From: a virus
Length of the DNA: 48,270 nucleotides
Virus record (IMG/VR): IMGVR_UViG_3300036861_000152
Coordinates: 1-48,270 of that record
Reading direction: 5' to 3' (one strand)
Position numbers and translations under genes: made by a program. Positions 28,360-37,318 of the stretch are shown here, piece after piece (position 1 is the first letter of the stretch; every line of letters begins with the position of its first letter). Under the pieces are notes generated by a model. It saw nothing but the letters and a program-made list of their open reading frames with translations. It was not told the DNA's origin and did not search any database.

Positions 28360-29352
28360 ATGGCTGGGCAACTATTTGTCACAAACTCACTTGGGGGTTT
28401 CTATTCGGCCCTCAACCTGAGCAAAGAACTGCGGATGGGGGTGCAAGCGACCTCCAAGTTCCGACAGTTCGCGGACGTTCGCGATGCGTTCGCCAAAGTC
28501 CAGAGGAGCGGGCAGACCTTTACGTGGGACGGCGTCCCGATGCTCGCTCGCGCTAACCGGGCATTGACGGAAACGAACACCATTCCGCAGGGAAACCACA
28601 CCATCTATCAATCGACTCTCACGATGCTCGAGCGTGGTTACAGCGTTCCCTACACGGGTTTCGTGGAAGCTCTTGCGATGGTCTCGGTGAGACAGCCGAT
28701 CATGAAGGTGCTGAAGTACGACGCGATGGTGGACATTGACTGTGCAGTACATGCGCAGTTCAACAACACCGCGGTCCGTGCGGCCTCTACCGGGACTGGC
28801 GTCAACGTCACGCTGACCTCGAACAGCTCCGCAACTCTCACCGTGACCGACAACATCGGCCAAGTGCAGTGGCGTTCTGTCGTGGATCAGATGAAGGGAA
28901 GAAACATTCCCTTCTACGATGGCAAGTCTTATTGGGCCATCGCCCGCCCTGCGGGTCTTCGTCTCATGAAAAACCAACTGGAAGCGGTGCATCAATACAC
29001 CGAGACCGGCCTGGACATGATCATGAATAACGAGATCGGCCGCTACGAGGATACGAGGGTCGTAGAGCAGACCGTCGTTCCTACTGGTGGGGCGACGGAC
29101 TCGACCACGTTCAACGCCTTCACCGACACCGGGGACGCATGGAATACCGGCGGCGACTGGGTGTTTTTCTTCGGCGAGGACACCGTTTGCGAGGCTGTCC
29201 ACACCGAAGAGGAAATCCGGGCCAAGAACCCGGATGACTACGGTCGATCCAAGGGCGTCGCGTGGTATGCGCTTCTCGGTTATGGAATCACGCACAACGA
29301 TTCCAACAACCTCGCGCAGACCCGGATCGTGAAGTTCGACTCGGCGTCGTAA
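28360..29352 (+). CDS. Major capsid protein
   Basis: 330 residues after a GGAG site. MAGQLFVTNSLGGFYSALNL, FRQFADVRDAFAKVQRSGQT, WIDGVP-like WDGVPMLARANRALTETNTI, and the C-terminal VAWYALLGYGITHNDSNNLA match coat proteins of the N4 gp56/P22-type HK97 fold. Likely the main shell subunit. Location after the scaffold supports this. Confidence 0.8.
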   Translation: MAGQLFVTNSLGGFYSALNLSKELRMGVQATSKFRQFADVRDAFAKVQRSGQTFTWDGVPMLARANRALTETNTIPQGNHTIYQSTLTMLERGYSVPYTGFVEALAMVSVRQPIMKVLKYDAMVDIDCAVHAQFNNTAVRAASTGTGVNVTLTSNSSATLTVTDNIGQVQWRSVVDQMKGRNIPFYDGKSYWAIARPAGLRLMKNQLEAVHQYTETGLDMIMNNEIGRYEDTRVVEQTVVPTGGATDSTTFNAFTDTGDAWNTGGDWVFFFGEDTVCEAVHTEEEIRAKNPDDYGRSKGVAWYALLGYGITHNDSNNLAQTRIVKFDSAS

Positions 29353-29492
29353 AGAGTAAGCGGGGCTTCCTCCGCGAGATGGGATTGACGCCTGGCAAGG
29401 AGCCTGCCGGGGCGTAAAACACAATGACGGCCTTCCCCGTCAATTGAAAAAGAAGATCCTAGCCGGGAGGCGGCGAAGGACGGAGAAGAGAA
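29353..29492. other. Gap after coat gene with a small hairpin
   Basis: 140 bases with no convincing gene. TGACGG and CCGTCA pair around CCTTCC near 29422-29441, possibly slowing transcription or protecting the coat mRNA. GAGAAG near 29485 is the ribosome site for the next gene. Confidence 0.4.
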
Positions 29493-29906
29493 ATGCCCGC
29501 AATTGATTTCAGTTACGACCATCCGAACTACACGATCATCCGGCAGTCGTGCCACTCTGCGGCGACCACCACCGCAATAGCGGCGCAGCCCGGCTTGACC
29601 TTCCGGTCTCGCGTGGCCTGCGTAGTGACGCAGATTACCGCCATTCTCGGCGGGACGGTTTCGACCACCACACTCATCATCACGCTGCTTTTCAACAATT
29701 CCGTAGCAGCGCTGCTGACGCTGGAGGAGTCGATTAACCAAACGATCGGGACGTTCACGCTTGGGGCTAACTACACCCTGACGAGCTTTACCGATCGGTT
29801 CGAGGTCGGAGTGGGTGCTGGAGCTTCTGCGCCGTACATCACGGTGTCCTACGAATACCGCATCGTGCCCGGCTCGACGTTCAGCCTTGCCTCGGCGATT
29901 GCGTAA
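29493..29906 (+). CDS. Small virion/decoration-like protein
   Basis: A 137-residue, strand-rich protein (YTIIRQSCHSAATTTAIAAQ; IGTFTLGANYTLTSFTDRFE) with many Thr, Ser and Ala. It directly follows the coat gene. A head decoration or fibre subunit is likely from position and composition. No family match. Confidence 0.55.
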   Translation: MPAIDFSYDHPNYTIIRQSCHSAATTTAIAAQPGLTFRSRVACVVTQITAILGGTVSTTTLIITLLFNNSVAALLTLEESINQTIGTFTLGANYTLTSFTDRFEVGVGAGASAPYITVSYEYRIVPGSTFSLASAIA

Positions 29907-29914
29907 CTAGGCTT

Positions 29915-29938
29915 CCCTCCTCCAGAAATGGGGGAGGG
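29915..29938 (+). terminator. Stable GAAA-tetraloop hairpin
   Basis: CCCTCCTCCA (29915-29924), GAAA loop and TGGGGGAGGG (29929-29938), a 10-bp stem with one G-U pair. Only two T follow, so it is probably a weak terminator or mRNA stabiliser between head genes and the sugar-modification genes. Confidence 0.55.
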
Positions 29939-29963
29939 TTAACCCCCAATAAGAGGGGTAGCG

Positions 29964-31469
29964 ATGCAAGAACAAGCGGTTGAAAAACCGCCGGTACAGA
30001 TTCAAGCCCAGATCGCAAGGGCCGCAGATCCCGCCGAGCTGGACGCTTGGTATCGGGAGCATGGTTTACAACCGGACAAAGACGGCATCTTTGCCGAGAT
30101 GCCTTATGGAGCGCCCCCTGTCAGCAGGGAGCACATCCTCGAGCAAGTGGCGGCGAACGCTTTACGCCACGACGTTCCGAATCTTCACCCTCGGGAATAC
30201 ACGCCGAAGATCATGGTGTACGTCGGCGGCGGGCCGACTCTCAGGGATCATCTCGATGAGATCAAGCGCAAATGCGAAGACGAGGCTTATGAGGTCTACA
30301 CGTCGAATGCGACGTGCAGGTTTATAACCTCTAAAGGCATCAAGCCGGATTTTCACCTGATTCTAGATCCGACTGAGCGCAAGGTCAGGGACTTGGATTA
30401 TGAGGAAGACGTTCCGCTAGTCCTGGGTCTTCAGTGCCATCCTAAGCTTTTCGAGAGAGCGAAAGACAAGGGCGTCAAGGTCTACAAGTTCTTGGCGGCT
30501 TCGGTTACGGGAGCTGATGGAAAGTCGGATAAAGAAGCTGCGCAAGCCGCATTGACAAAGGAAGACTCCCAACTGATGGGTATTGGCGGGGGTTCGATGT
30601 GCGGGACGAGGATGATCTATTTCGCCGTGGCGATGGGCTATAGACGCCTGGAGTTCTACGGGGTTGACGGCAGCGTGGACATGAAGGATGGGCTTGTCCG
30701 CTGTTATGCCTATAACAAGCCGCGGGGCGAAAATATCCTGGAGACGACGGCCGAGAACGGAAAGAAGTTTTACACAACCATGTCTTTGGCGAGGCAGGGA
30801 GAAGAGCTAGTTCTTCTCCTTGACCAGATGCCGGGCTTGGATGTCGAGATATACGGCGACTCTCTGATGGCGAATCATCTCGCCCTCTATAGGGAATTAA
30901 GAAAACCACACCCTTGGTGCATCACTCCCGAGTACCTTGAACTTCAGCGCCAGATGCACGAGGAATACGGTGCTAGTTACGGGCAGGTCGGCAAGTACCA
31001 CGCGCCCAGGGTCTTCATGGCGGCTGCGCAGGTGCTGCGAAAAGTCGGCCGGTGCCGGGTTCTCGACTATGGGGCTGGCAAGGGGGCGCTTTGCAAAGCG
31101 ATCGCACAAGCGTTCCCGGAAGTTCCGGGGATCAGCTATCACGAGTATGACCCCTGCGTGCCGGGAATCGACAGTCCACCGTTGCCGGCCGAGGTCGTGT
31201 TCTGCGGGGATGTAATGGAGCACGTAGAACCGGAGTGCGTCGATACCGTTTTGCGCCATATCCGCGACCTGACGAAAGAAGTGGCGATTTTCATCATTTC
31301 CCTGTCAGAGGCCGGGAAAAAGCTTGCGGACGGCAGGAACGCGCACATCAGCCTGCACGGGGCTGATTGGTGGAGGTCATACCTCAAGAAATATTTCTTG
31401 GTCGTTGAGCACCAACTGGAGCCCGCTGTACATGCTTTGGTCGCGGTGTGCGTGAGATTGCCGAGATGA
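29964..31469 (+). CDS. DUF115/MptE-like domain fused to methyltransferase
   Basis: A 501-residue protein with two domains. Residues about 75-270 (KIMVYVGGGPTLRDHLDEIK, NATCRFITSKGIKPDFHLIL, MGIGGGSMCGTRMIYFAVAM) match DUF115, the fold of MptE and of Maf flagellin glycosylation proteins. Residues about 340-500 are a class I methyltransferase (CRVLDYGAGKGALCKAIAQA, VVFCGDVMEHVEPECV). The combination suggests transfer or decoration of a charged sugar. GAGGGGTAGCG precedes the ATG. Confidence 0.75.
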   Translation: MQEQAVEKPPVQIQAQIARAADPAELDAWYREHGLQPDKDGIFAEMPYGAPPVSREHILEQVAANALRHDVPNLHPREYTPKIMVYVGGGPTLRDHLDEIKRKCEDEAYEVYTSNATCRFITSKGIKPDFHLILDPTERKVRDLDYEEDVPLVLGLQCHPKLFERAKDKGVKVYKFLAASVTGADGKSDKEAAQAALTKEDSQLMGIGGGSMCGTRMIYFAVAMGYRRLEFYGVDGSVDMKDGLVRCYAYNKPRGENILETTAENGKKFYTTMSLARQGEELVLLLDQMPGLDVEIYGDSLMANHLALYRELRKPHPWCITPEYLELQRQMHEEYGASYGQVGKYHAPRVFMAAAQVLRKVGRCRVLDYGAGKGALCKAIAQAFPEVPGISYHEYDPCVPGIDSPPLPAEVVFCGDVMEHVEPECVDTVLRHIRDLTKEVAIFIISLSEAGKKLADGRNAHISLHGADWWRSYLKKYFLVVEHQLEPAVHALVAVCVRLPR

Positions 31470-32134
31470 GGGTCATCGCTTTTGCCTATGCGGATGCAAT
31501 TCCCAGATTGACCCCGATCTACAGGGGTCTTGCGGAAGACCTGGTATCCAACATCAAGGCCGTGATGCCGGGAACCAAGATCGTTCACGTCGCGGACGAA
31601 ACGACGCATCCGATTCCGGGGGCGGAAGTCTTGCGGGTGAAGCGTGACGTGCCGTTGATGACGTGGCACATGCGCTGCCACAAAGAGGCCCAAAGCCTTG
31701 GGGATGAGGTCCTATTCACTGAGCCGGATGTTCGCTTCCGCGCCGATATTCTCGATGTGTTCGACGATCCGGACTTCGATATAGCGGTGACGGAAAGAGA
31801 AGTCGATTCGACTTGGACCATTGATGGCCGCAAAGTCCTTCTCTCGGCCGTAGCGCCCTATACCCTCGGGACGACCTTTTCGCGCAGCGCCAAGTTCTGG
31901 GAGGAAGTAACGGCTCATTGCGCGACTCTCGGGCAAGCCGAACAGCACTGGCTGGGAGACATGCTTTCGCTGTGGGCGATCATGCAGACCGGGCGCTACA
32001 AGGTGAAGGTGATTCCAGGCCCTATCTACAACCACATCCCCTGCTCTCGGGAGGACTCCTGCGATGTGAAGGTGCTCCACTACAAGGGGATGCGCAAGGA
32101 ATGGTTGTTTAGAGGCATGAGAGAAGCCGCATGA
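31466..32134 (+). CDS. Glycosyltransferase-like protein
   Basis: 222 residues from the ATG overlapping the previous stop (ATGA). MRVIAFAYADAIPRLTPIYR and DEVLFTEPDVRFRADILDVF (acidic donor site EPDV) and VTEREVDSTW suit a GT-A type enzyme. The C-terminus VIPGPIYNHIPCSRED and VLHYKGMRKEW (a His loop) are typical too. Part of the same coupled cassette. Confidence 0.65.
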   Translation: MRVIAFAYADAIPRLTPIYRGLAEDLVSNIKAVMPGTKIVHVADETTHPIPGAEVLRVKRDVPLMTWHMRCHKEAQSLGDEVLFTEPDVRFRADILDVFDDPDFDIAVTEREVDSTWTIDGRKVLLSAVAPYTLGTTFSRSAKFWEEVTAHCATLGQAEQHWLGDMLSLWAIMQTGRYKVKVIPGPIYNHIPCSREDSCDVKVLHYKGMRKEWLFRGMREAA

Positions 32135-32772
32135 AGAAGGTAAACGGCGGCGCGTGGATTCCTGACGACGAAGAAGACAGGGTAATGCTCGGGGCCGGGG
32201 TCAAGTATCAATCCAACAAGCTTTTAGCGGCGTTGCCTTACTGCAAGCGGGCGAGAACGGCTATTGATGCTGGCGCGCATTGCGGTCTGTGGACGGTCCA
32301 GCTCGCTCAATATTTCGAGAGAGTGGAGGCCTTCGAGCCCCTTCAAAGACATATCGAGTGCTGGAAGAAAAACGCCTCGTGGAAGCTGACTAACCACCTT
32401 CATGAAGTAGCCCTCGGAGAAAAAGACAGTTCCTGCGGCATGCACCTTGTCGAGCGCATGTCAGCCAGAAGCCACGTTAACGGCGGCAGTGAATACAAGA
32501 TGAATCGCCTTGATGATTATGAATTTGAAAATGTGGACTTCATCAAGGTCGATGTCGAGGGCTACGAGCTATTCGTTTTGAAGGGGGCGGAACAAACGCT
32601 ATTGAAATACAAGCCCTGCGTAGTAGTGGAGCAGAAACCGCATCACGGAGGGAAGTACGGCCTTTCGGACACGGCTGCGGTTGATTATCTGAAGTCTTTG
32701 GGCGCAGAAGTGCGCGCGGAGATCGTCGGCGATTTCATTATGAGTTGGCACGCGCCGGAATTGAAGTCGTGA
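32131..32772 (+). CDS. FkbM-family methyltransferase
   Basis: A 213-residue protein. AIDAGAHCGLWTVQLAQYFE (motif I, about 44-63), VEAFEPLQRHIECWKKN and FIKVDVEGYELFVLKGAEQT (the FkbM hallmark) are clear. FkbM enzymes O-methylate sugars and polyketides. Start and end overlap the neighbours by four bases (ATGA, GTGA). Confidence 0.85.
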   Translation: MKKVNGGAWIPDDEEDRVMLGAGVKYQSNKLLAALPYCKRARTAIDAGAHCGLWTVQLAQYFERVEAFEPLQRHIECWKKNASWKLTNHLHEVALGEKDSSCGMHLVERMSARSHVNGGSEYKMNRLDDYEFENVDFIKVDVEGYELFVLKGAEQTLLKYKPCVVVEQKPHHGGKYGLSDTAAVDYLKSLGAEVRAEIVGDFIMSWHAPELKS

Positions 32773-34502
32773 CCTGGAGCATCGAAAAAAGCCAAGGCAA
32801 CGAATCCCGGCACGTCGTTTGGGATCTGGTGCCCTACATGAGAGGCGAGGCCTTGGATCTTGGCTGCGGCCCCTACAAGGCACTGCCGCACTTTATCGGC
32901 ATTGACTCCTGCAAGGACACCGATATTTTCGGAATCCAGATGCGCCCGGACATGAAGCGGGATGTCACGAAACTTCCCGGACTCGCCTCCGGGCACTATG
33001 ACTGCGTTTACAGCTCGCACACCCTGGAGCACGTTGAGGACCATGTAGCGACGCTCCGGGAATGGTGGAGGCTTGTAAAAGTAGGCGGGTATCTGTGCTT
33101 GTATCTCCCCCATGCGGATTTTTACCCGCGGTGCAAGGGAAAGGAAGAATGGGACGAGTGGTGCAAGGAGCATCCGCCGGCAGAGTTCGCCAGTTCAGCC
33201 GCGGCGGTGGAAGCCTTTGCTAACGAACGAAGGTCTAAGGGGTTGACCAAGATCGGCGAGATTTACGCGGGGACCCCATTCGCCAACCCGGACCACAAGA
33301 GCGATTTTCTCCCGTCCGACATCATCAACGCGATGAAGAAGATCGGCGGTGGGTTTGATCTTGTGGAGAACGAAGAACGAAACGAGGGAGATGAATACTC
33401 CTTCTGGCAGGTCTACAAGAAGATTACCAGCGGTATCAAGGAAAGCTGGAAAGAGCCGAAACCAGCGAAGACCTGCGCGGTCATCCGTTACGGAGCCCAG
33501 GGCGATCACATCATTAGCTCGAGCATCTACCCCTGGTTAAAAGAGCAGGGCTATCACATCACGCTCTACTGCCAAACAGGACTAGGTTATGAAGTGGTGA
33601 AGCACGATCCCCATATCGACCGCTTCATCCTTCAGGAGAGGGACGCCGTTCCCCCTCAGTTTCTAGGGGAGTTTTGGGGACACGAGAAGAAGAAGTACGA
33701 CAAGTGGGTCAACCTTTGCGAGTCTGTAGAGGGCACGCTTTTGGCATGTCCTGACCGGGTGCAGTACGAATGGCCGAACCATTTGAGGGCGAAGTATCTG
33801 GACAGGAATTACCTTGAGTGGACCCACGAGTTGGCGGAAGTCCCGCCTCCGTATAGACCAAAGTTCTATTCAACGGAAACAGAGAAAACGTGGGCGAGGC
33901 AGCAGGCGGCGAAGTTCGGAAAGAGAAACGTCCTGTGGTCTCTGGCCGGCAGCTCCGGCCATAAAGTGTGGCCGCACGTAGATGCAATCATCGCTGGGTT
34001 GATGCTCCAGTATCCCGACGTTCATGTGGTAACGGTCGGGGATGAGGCTTGCGAACTGCTTGAGCAGGGCTGGGGGCGAGAGCCGAGGGTTCATTGCCGC
34101 TCTGGAAAGTGGAGAATCAGGGAGTCTCTTGCTTTTGCGGAAGTCGCAGACTTGATCATCGGGACGGAGACCGGGCTTTTGAATGCCGCCGGGTCCATGG
34201 ACGCTCACAAGATCATCACACTCTCGCACTCGAGCGAAAATATGCTCACCCGCCACTGGGTAAATACGACGGTTCTTAAGCAACCAGATGGTATTGGTTG
34301 CTCCAAGAGATGGACCGAGAATGGTGGGGCCTGCAGGCAATTGCACGGCGGCAATGGATTTGATCCTTGGAAAGACTGCCCCAAACATGAAGGTGAAGGG
34401 GTTGCTCTATGCCAGTACCACGTCGGTCCTGAAATGATGTGGGGAGCGGTAGAGCGGGTCTTGGGAAAGCCGAACGTAATTCCGATCAGGAAAGCAGCAT
34501 GA
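32769..34502 (+). CDS. Methyltransferase fused to GT9-like glycosyltransferase, GTG start
   Basis: 577 residues from GTG. Residues 20-215 are a class I methyltransferase (EALDLGCGPYKALPHFIGID, SSHTLEHVEDHVATLREWWR). Residues about 235-560 look like GT9/heptosyltransferase-type transferases (TCAVIRYGAQGDHIISSSIY at the start, VLWSLAGSSGHKVWP, and the donor site ADLIIGTETGLLNAAGSM). A Cys-rich insertion near the end (CSKRWTENGGAC, DCPKHEGEGVALC) is unusual. It could add and methylate a sugar. Confidence 0.8.
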   Translation: MTWSIEKSQGNESRHVVWDLVPYMRGEALDLGCGPYKALPHFIGIDSCKDTDIFGIQMRPDMKRDVTKLPGLASGHYDCVYSSHTLEHVEDHVATLREWWRLVKVGGYLCLYLPHADFYPRCKGKEEWDEWCKEHPPAEFASSAAAVEAFANERRSKGLTKIGEIYAGTPFANPDHKSDFLPSDIINAMKKIGGGFDLVENEERNEGDEYSFWQVYKKITSGIKESWKEPKPAKTCAVIRYGAQGDHIISSSIYPWLKEQGYHITLYCQTGLGYEVVKHDPHIDRFILQERDAVPPQFLGEFWGHEKKKYDKWVNLCESVEGTLLACPDRVQYEWPNHLRAKYLDRNYLEWTHELAEVPPPYRPKFYSTETEKTWARQQAAKFGKRNVLWSLAGSSGHKVWPHVDAIIAGLMLQYPDVHVVTVGDEACELLEQGWGREPRVHCRSGKWRIRESLAFAEVADLIIGTETGLLNAAGSMDAHKIITLSHSSENMLTRHWVNTTVLKQPDGIGCSKRWTENGGACRQLHGGNGFDPWKDCPKHEGEGVALCQYHVGPEMMWGAVERVLGKPNVIPIRKAA

Positions 34503-34526
34503 CAAAAATAAGAATGGGAGAAACCC

Positions 34527-35510
34527 ATCAGTACATCGGGCTCTTGGGACTTTAGCCTCACCGCAGCCCAGATCATCGCGGCGGCGTATGAGGATCTTGG
34601 TGTCATTGCACCAGGGGGAACTGTCGCCTCCGCAGATTCAACGATGGCGCTGCGGCGTCTCAACATGCTCGTCAAGCAGTGGCAGGGAAATTCCGACCTC
34701 GCTCCCGGGCTCAAGATTCACACCAGGCAACGGGTAACGCTCTTCCTCGCTGTTGGTCAGCAGAACTATCTTGTTGGTCCTGCATCCACCGACGCCCGAG
34801 CAACAACCCAATACGGCAGGACGACTGTCAGCTCGGCCTACGCAAGCGGCACGAGCCTGTCCGTAACCGCCCTGACCGATACGACGACTTACCCCGGAAC
34901 GACGGTGACGATGACCGCCTCGGACATCATCGGTGTGGAGTTGAACGATGGGACGATCGGATGGACAACGATTAGCGCCGCGGCTTCCAGCCCCATCACG
35001 TTAGCTGCGGGTCTCGGTGGAGCTGCGGCGGCAGGCAAATACGTCTGGTGGTTCACATCAAGGGCTCAGAGATTTCCGCTGATCGAGTCGGCGGTCCTCA
35101 GAAATTCCAGCCTCGACGATACGCCGCTCGCCGTCTATACAGATGTCAGGGACTATGAGCTGGGAATTGCCGACAAATACTCGGATGGCCAGCCGTCCGC
35201 GATTCTGGTCGAGCCGCTACGAATTGCGACGCGGGTTATCTGCAATTCCCAACCGACCGATATAACGAGCCAGGTCCTCATGACCGTCCTTTACCCGGCC
35301 GAGGACTACGACGCCACCAGTGACGACATAGCTTTCCCGCAGGAATGGTTCGCGGCGCTGTCGTGGGAGCTTGCTCTGAGGCTTGCTCCCGCCAAAGGAA
35401 GGCCATGGACTCCGGAGATGGACATGAACCATAAGACGGCGCTGGCGATGGCGCGGTCTGTGAATCCAGAGAACTGCACGCTCTACTTTCAAGGCAGCGG
35501 TGTGATCTAG
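34527..35510 (+). CDS. gp4-like head completion protein, apparent ATC start
   Basis: 327 residues if read from 34527. STSGSWDFSLTAAQIIAAAY and STMALRRLNMLVKQWQGNSD are the P22 gp4-type N-terminus, and PLRIATRVI... to the end matches too. gp4 plugs the portal after packaging. The frame has no ATG, GTG or TTG before 34644, which would cut off the conserved start. GGGAG lies 6 bases before an ATC at 34527. Either ATC initiates or a G-to-C change at 34529 damaged an ATG. Confidence 0.7.
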   Translation: MSTSGSWDFSLTAAQIIAAAYEDLGVIAPGGTVASADSTMALRRLNMLVKQWQGNSDLAPGLKIHTRQRVTLFLAVGQQNYLVGPASTDARATTQYGRTTVSSAYASGTSLSVTALTDTTTYPGTTVTMTASDIIGVELNDGTIGWTTISAAASSPITLAAGLGGAAAAGKYVWWFTSRAQRFPLIESAVLRNSSLDDTPLAVYTDVRDYELGIADKYSDGQPSAILVEPLRIATRVICNSQPTDITSQVLMTVLYPAEDYDATSDDIAFPQEWFAALSWELALRLAPAKGRPWTPEMDMNHKTALAMARSVNPENCTLYFQGSGVI

Positions 35511-35522
35511 CGATCTCAGAAG

Positions 35523-35536
35523 ACAAATAACAAGAG
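35523..35536 (+). repeat. 14-bp direct repeat ACAAATAACAAGAG, copy 1
   Basis: Exact match to 44555-44568. Both copies lie a few bases before a start codon (HNH gene here, holin candidate there) and include a weak AAGAG ribosome-site-like end. Confidence 0.6.
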
Positions 35537-35541
35537 CCAAA

Positions 35542-36030
35542 ATGGCCACTACAGAGCAACAAAGGGCAGCACACAAGAAATGGTTCTCCAAGGACCCGGA
35601 GAAAGCTCGCGCGATCATCCGAGAAATCAGTAGGCGGTACAGGGCCAAGCACTCGGAGAAGGTTCGGCAAAAAGACCGAGAACGCGGTGCCGCAAAGATG
35701 GCGAAATACAGAGAGAAGTACCCGGAAAGAGTAAAGGCGTACTACGAAGCAAACATACATCGATGGCATGCACAGACCGCTAGGCGCAGGGCTTCAAAAT
35801 CGAATGCGACGCCAGTCTGGGCCGATAAGGCAAAGATTGCAGAGTTCTATCGGATAGCGGCGGAAAAGACTCGCGCGACTGGCATGTCGTGGGAAGTGGA
35901 CCACATCGTGCCGTTGCATAGCAAGTTTGTTTGCGGGCTGCATGTTGAAAACAACCTTCAAGTCATTCCGGCCACCGTGAATAGGGTCAAGTTCAATAAG
36001 TGGTGGCCTGATATGCCGGAGGGCATTTAA
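35542..36030 (+). CDS. HNH endonuclease in the virion region
   Basis: A 162-residue protein. The N-terminal 80 residues are a basic helical DNA-binding arm with repeated EK/YR blocks. The C-terminus has WEVDHIVPLHSKFVCGLHVE and NNLQVIPATVNRVKFNKWWP, a classical HNH (His-Asn-His) site. A free-standing homing type nuclease inserted between two virion genes; it may have brought the ACAAATAACAAGAG leader. Confidence 0.85.
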   Translation: MATTEQQRAAHKKWFSKDPEKARAIIREISRRYRAKHSEKVRQKDRERGAAKMAKYREKYPERVKAYYEANIHRWHAQTARRRASKSNATPVWADKAKIAEFYRIAAEKTRATGMSWEVDHIVPLHSKFVCGLHVENNLQVIPATVNRVKFNKWWPDMPEGI

Positions 36031-36990
36031 GTGGCGACGCAAACCTATACCGACGGCGTCTCACTGACCGCTGCGGCGGAGTTTAATCTTTTCGACTCGG
36101 CTGCTTATGCGGTCCTCTCTTCTGTAAGCGGGACCAACACCATCACTGCGACTGGGCCAGCTAATTACACATATGCCGCCACGCGACCGGCCATCTTTTT
36201 CGTGCCAGCAAACACGAACACTGCCGCGACGACGATCAACATCACGCCATCCGGTGGCGCTGCTCTAGGAGCGAGAAATATTTTCTGGAATGGCGCGGCA
36301 TGCGTCGGCGGCGAGTTGCGCCAGAACGTACCAGCGGCGCTGATCGATGATGGCACGCGGTTCCACATCATCGCCAATGGATTCGGCGCGCCGTTTCTGG
36401 ATACCTATGCGATTGTCGAAGGATCAGCGGATTCCACCAAGAAAGTCCGGTTTGAAGTTGATGGTCTAACCACCGCAACTACCAGAGTAATCACGCCGCC
36501 GGATAAAAACATCAACCTCGGAATCACGCTCGGCACTTCCACAAGCGCCTCTGGAACCGCCGTTGATTTCACGTCCATTCCGTCTGGTGTATCGCGCATC
36601 ACGATCATGCTCTTTGCCGTGTCCACGAACGGCACCAGCAGAGTGATCGTGCAACTGGGCGATGGTGGCGGCGTGGAGACTGCCGGGTATAGCCAGCGCT
36701 CCCACAAGCTGACCGCAGGGACAATCGACGACGCCACGACAGCCTTCGGCATTTACAACGCCCCCGGCGCGACGGATGCCATGTATGGGCAAATCATCCT
36801 GAATCGGGTTACGTCAAGCCATGACTGGGTGATGAGCAGCACCATCATCAACATCACCGCGACGACCGATACCAACATCGGCGGCGGTCACAAGCAGACC
36901 TCGGCGGAATTGGATCGAGTCCGTATCACGATGGCGAACGGCACCGATACCTTCGACGCTGGCACGATCAACATCTCCTATGAGTTTTAA
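36031..36990 (+). CDS. Tail fibre-type protein, GTG start
   Basis: A 319-residue protein. The N-terminal MATQTYTDGVSLTAAAEFNL block and TTATTRVITPPDKNINLG are phage fibre shaft patterns. The C-terminus (GTSTSASGTAVDFTSIPSGV, RVIVQLGDGGGVETAGYSQR) is a widespread phage tip module. Probably part of the tail appendage. Confidence 0.65.
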   Translation: MATQTYTDGVSLTAAAEFNLFDSAAYAVLSSVSGTNTITATGPANYTYAATRPAIFFVPANTNTAATTINITPSGGAALGARNIFWNGAACVGGELRQNVPAALIDDGTRFHIIANGFGAPFLDTYAIVEGSADSTKKVRFEVDGLTTATTRVITPPDKNINLGITLGTSTSASGTAVDFTSIPSGVSRITIMLFAVSTNGTSRVIVQLGDGGGVETAGYSQRSHKLTAGTIDDATTAFGIYNAPGATDAMYGQIILNRVTSSHDWVMSSTIINITATTDTNIGGGHKQTSAELDRVRITMANGTDTFDAGTINISYEF

Positions 36991-37317
36991 GTGGACCGCA
37001 TCGAATCAAACGTGCTGACCGGAGAGTCGACCCTCGTCACTCTGACGCAGGCCGAGGTCGATGAAGCCAACGCGCGCACGGCCGCTATGGAGGCAGTGGA
37101 GGCCCCGATCAGGGCTCGGCTCTCGACCGACGCCCAGGAATGCACGTCCTGTCGTCTCGACTCCACGATCATGAACCTAGTCAACCAGACCAAGGCCGAG
37201 TGGCTGACGTGGGCATCGAACAATTTCCCGACGCTGACCGCCGCTGAGAAAACCCGGCTCGGCAATCTCTTCTGGGTGGTGGCGCTAGGCGTGCGCAGGG
37301 AAGTGCGCTATGGCTGA
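36991..37317 (+). CDS. Small hypothetical protein after fibre gene, GTG start
   Basis: 108 residues from GTG directly after the fibre stop. Helical (LTQAEVDEANARTAAMEAVE; MNLVNQTKAEWLTWASNNFP). By position a fibre assembly or baseplate-like accessory. No match recognised. It converges with the minus-strand methyltransferase, one base apart. Confidence 0.5.
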   Translation: MDRIESNVLTGESTLVTLTQAEVDEANARTAAMEAVEAPIRARLSTDAQECTSCRLDSTIMNLVNQTKAEWLTWASNNFPTLTAAEKTRLGNLFWVVALGVRREVRYG

Positions 37318-37318
37318 A

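Noticed and set aside
28387-29424. 345-codon frame opposite the major capsid gene
   Set aside because: Shadow of the coat gene with no motif or ribosome site; composition is typical of antisense translation.
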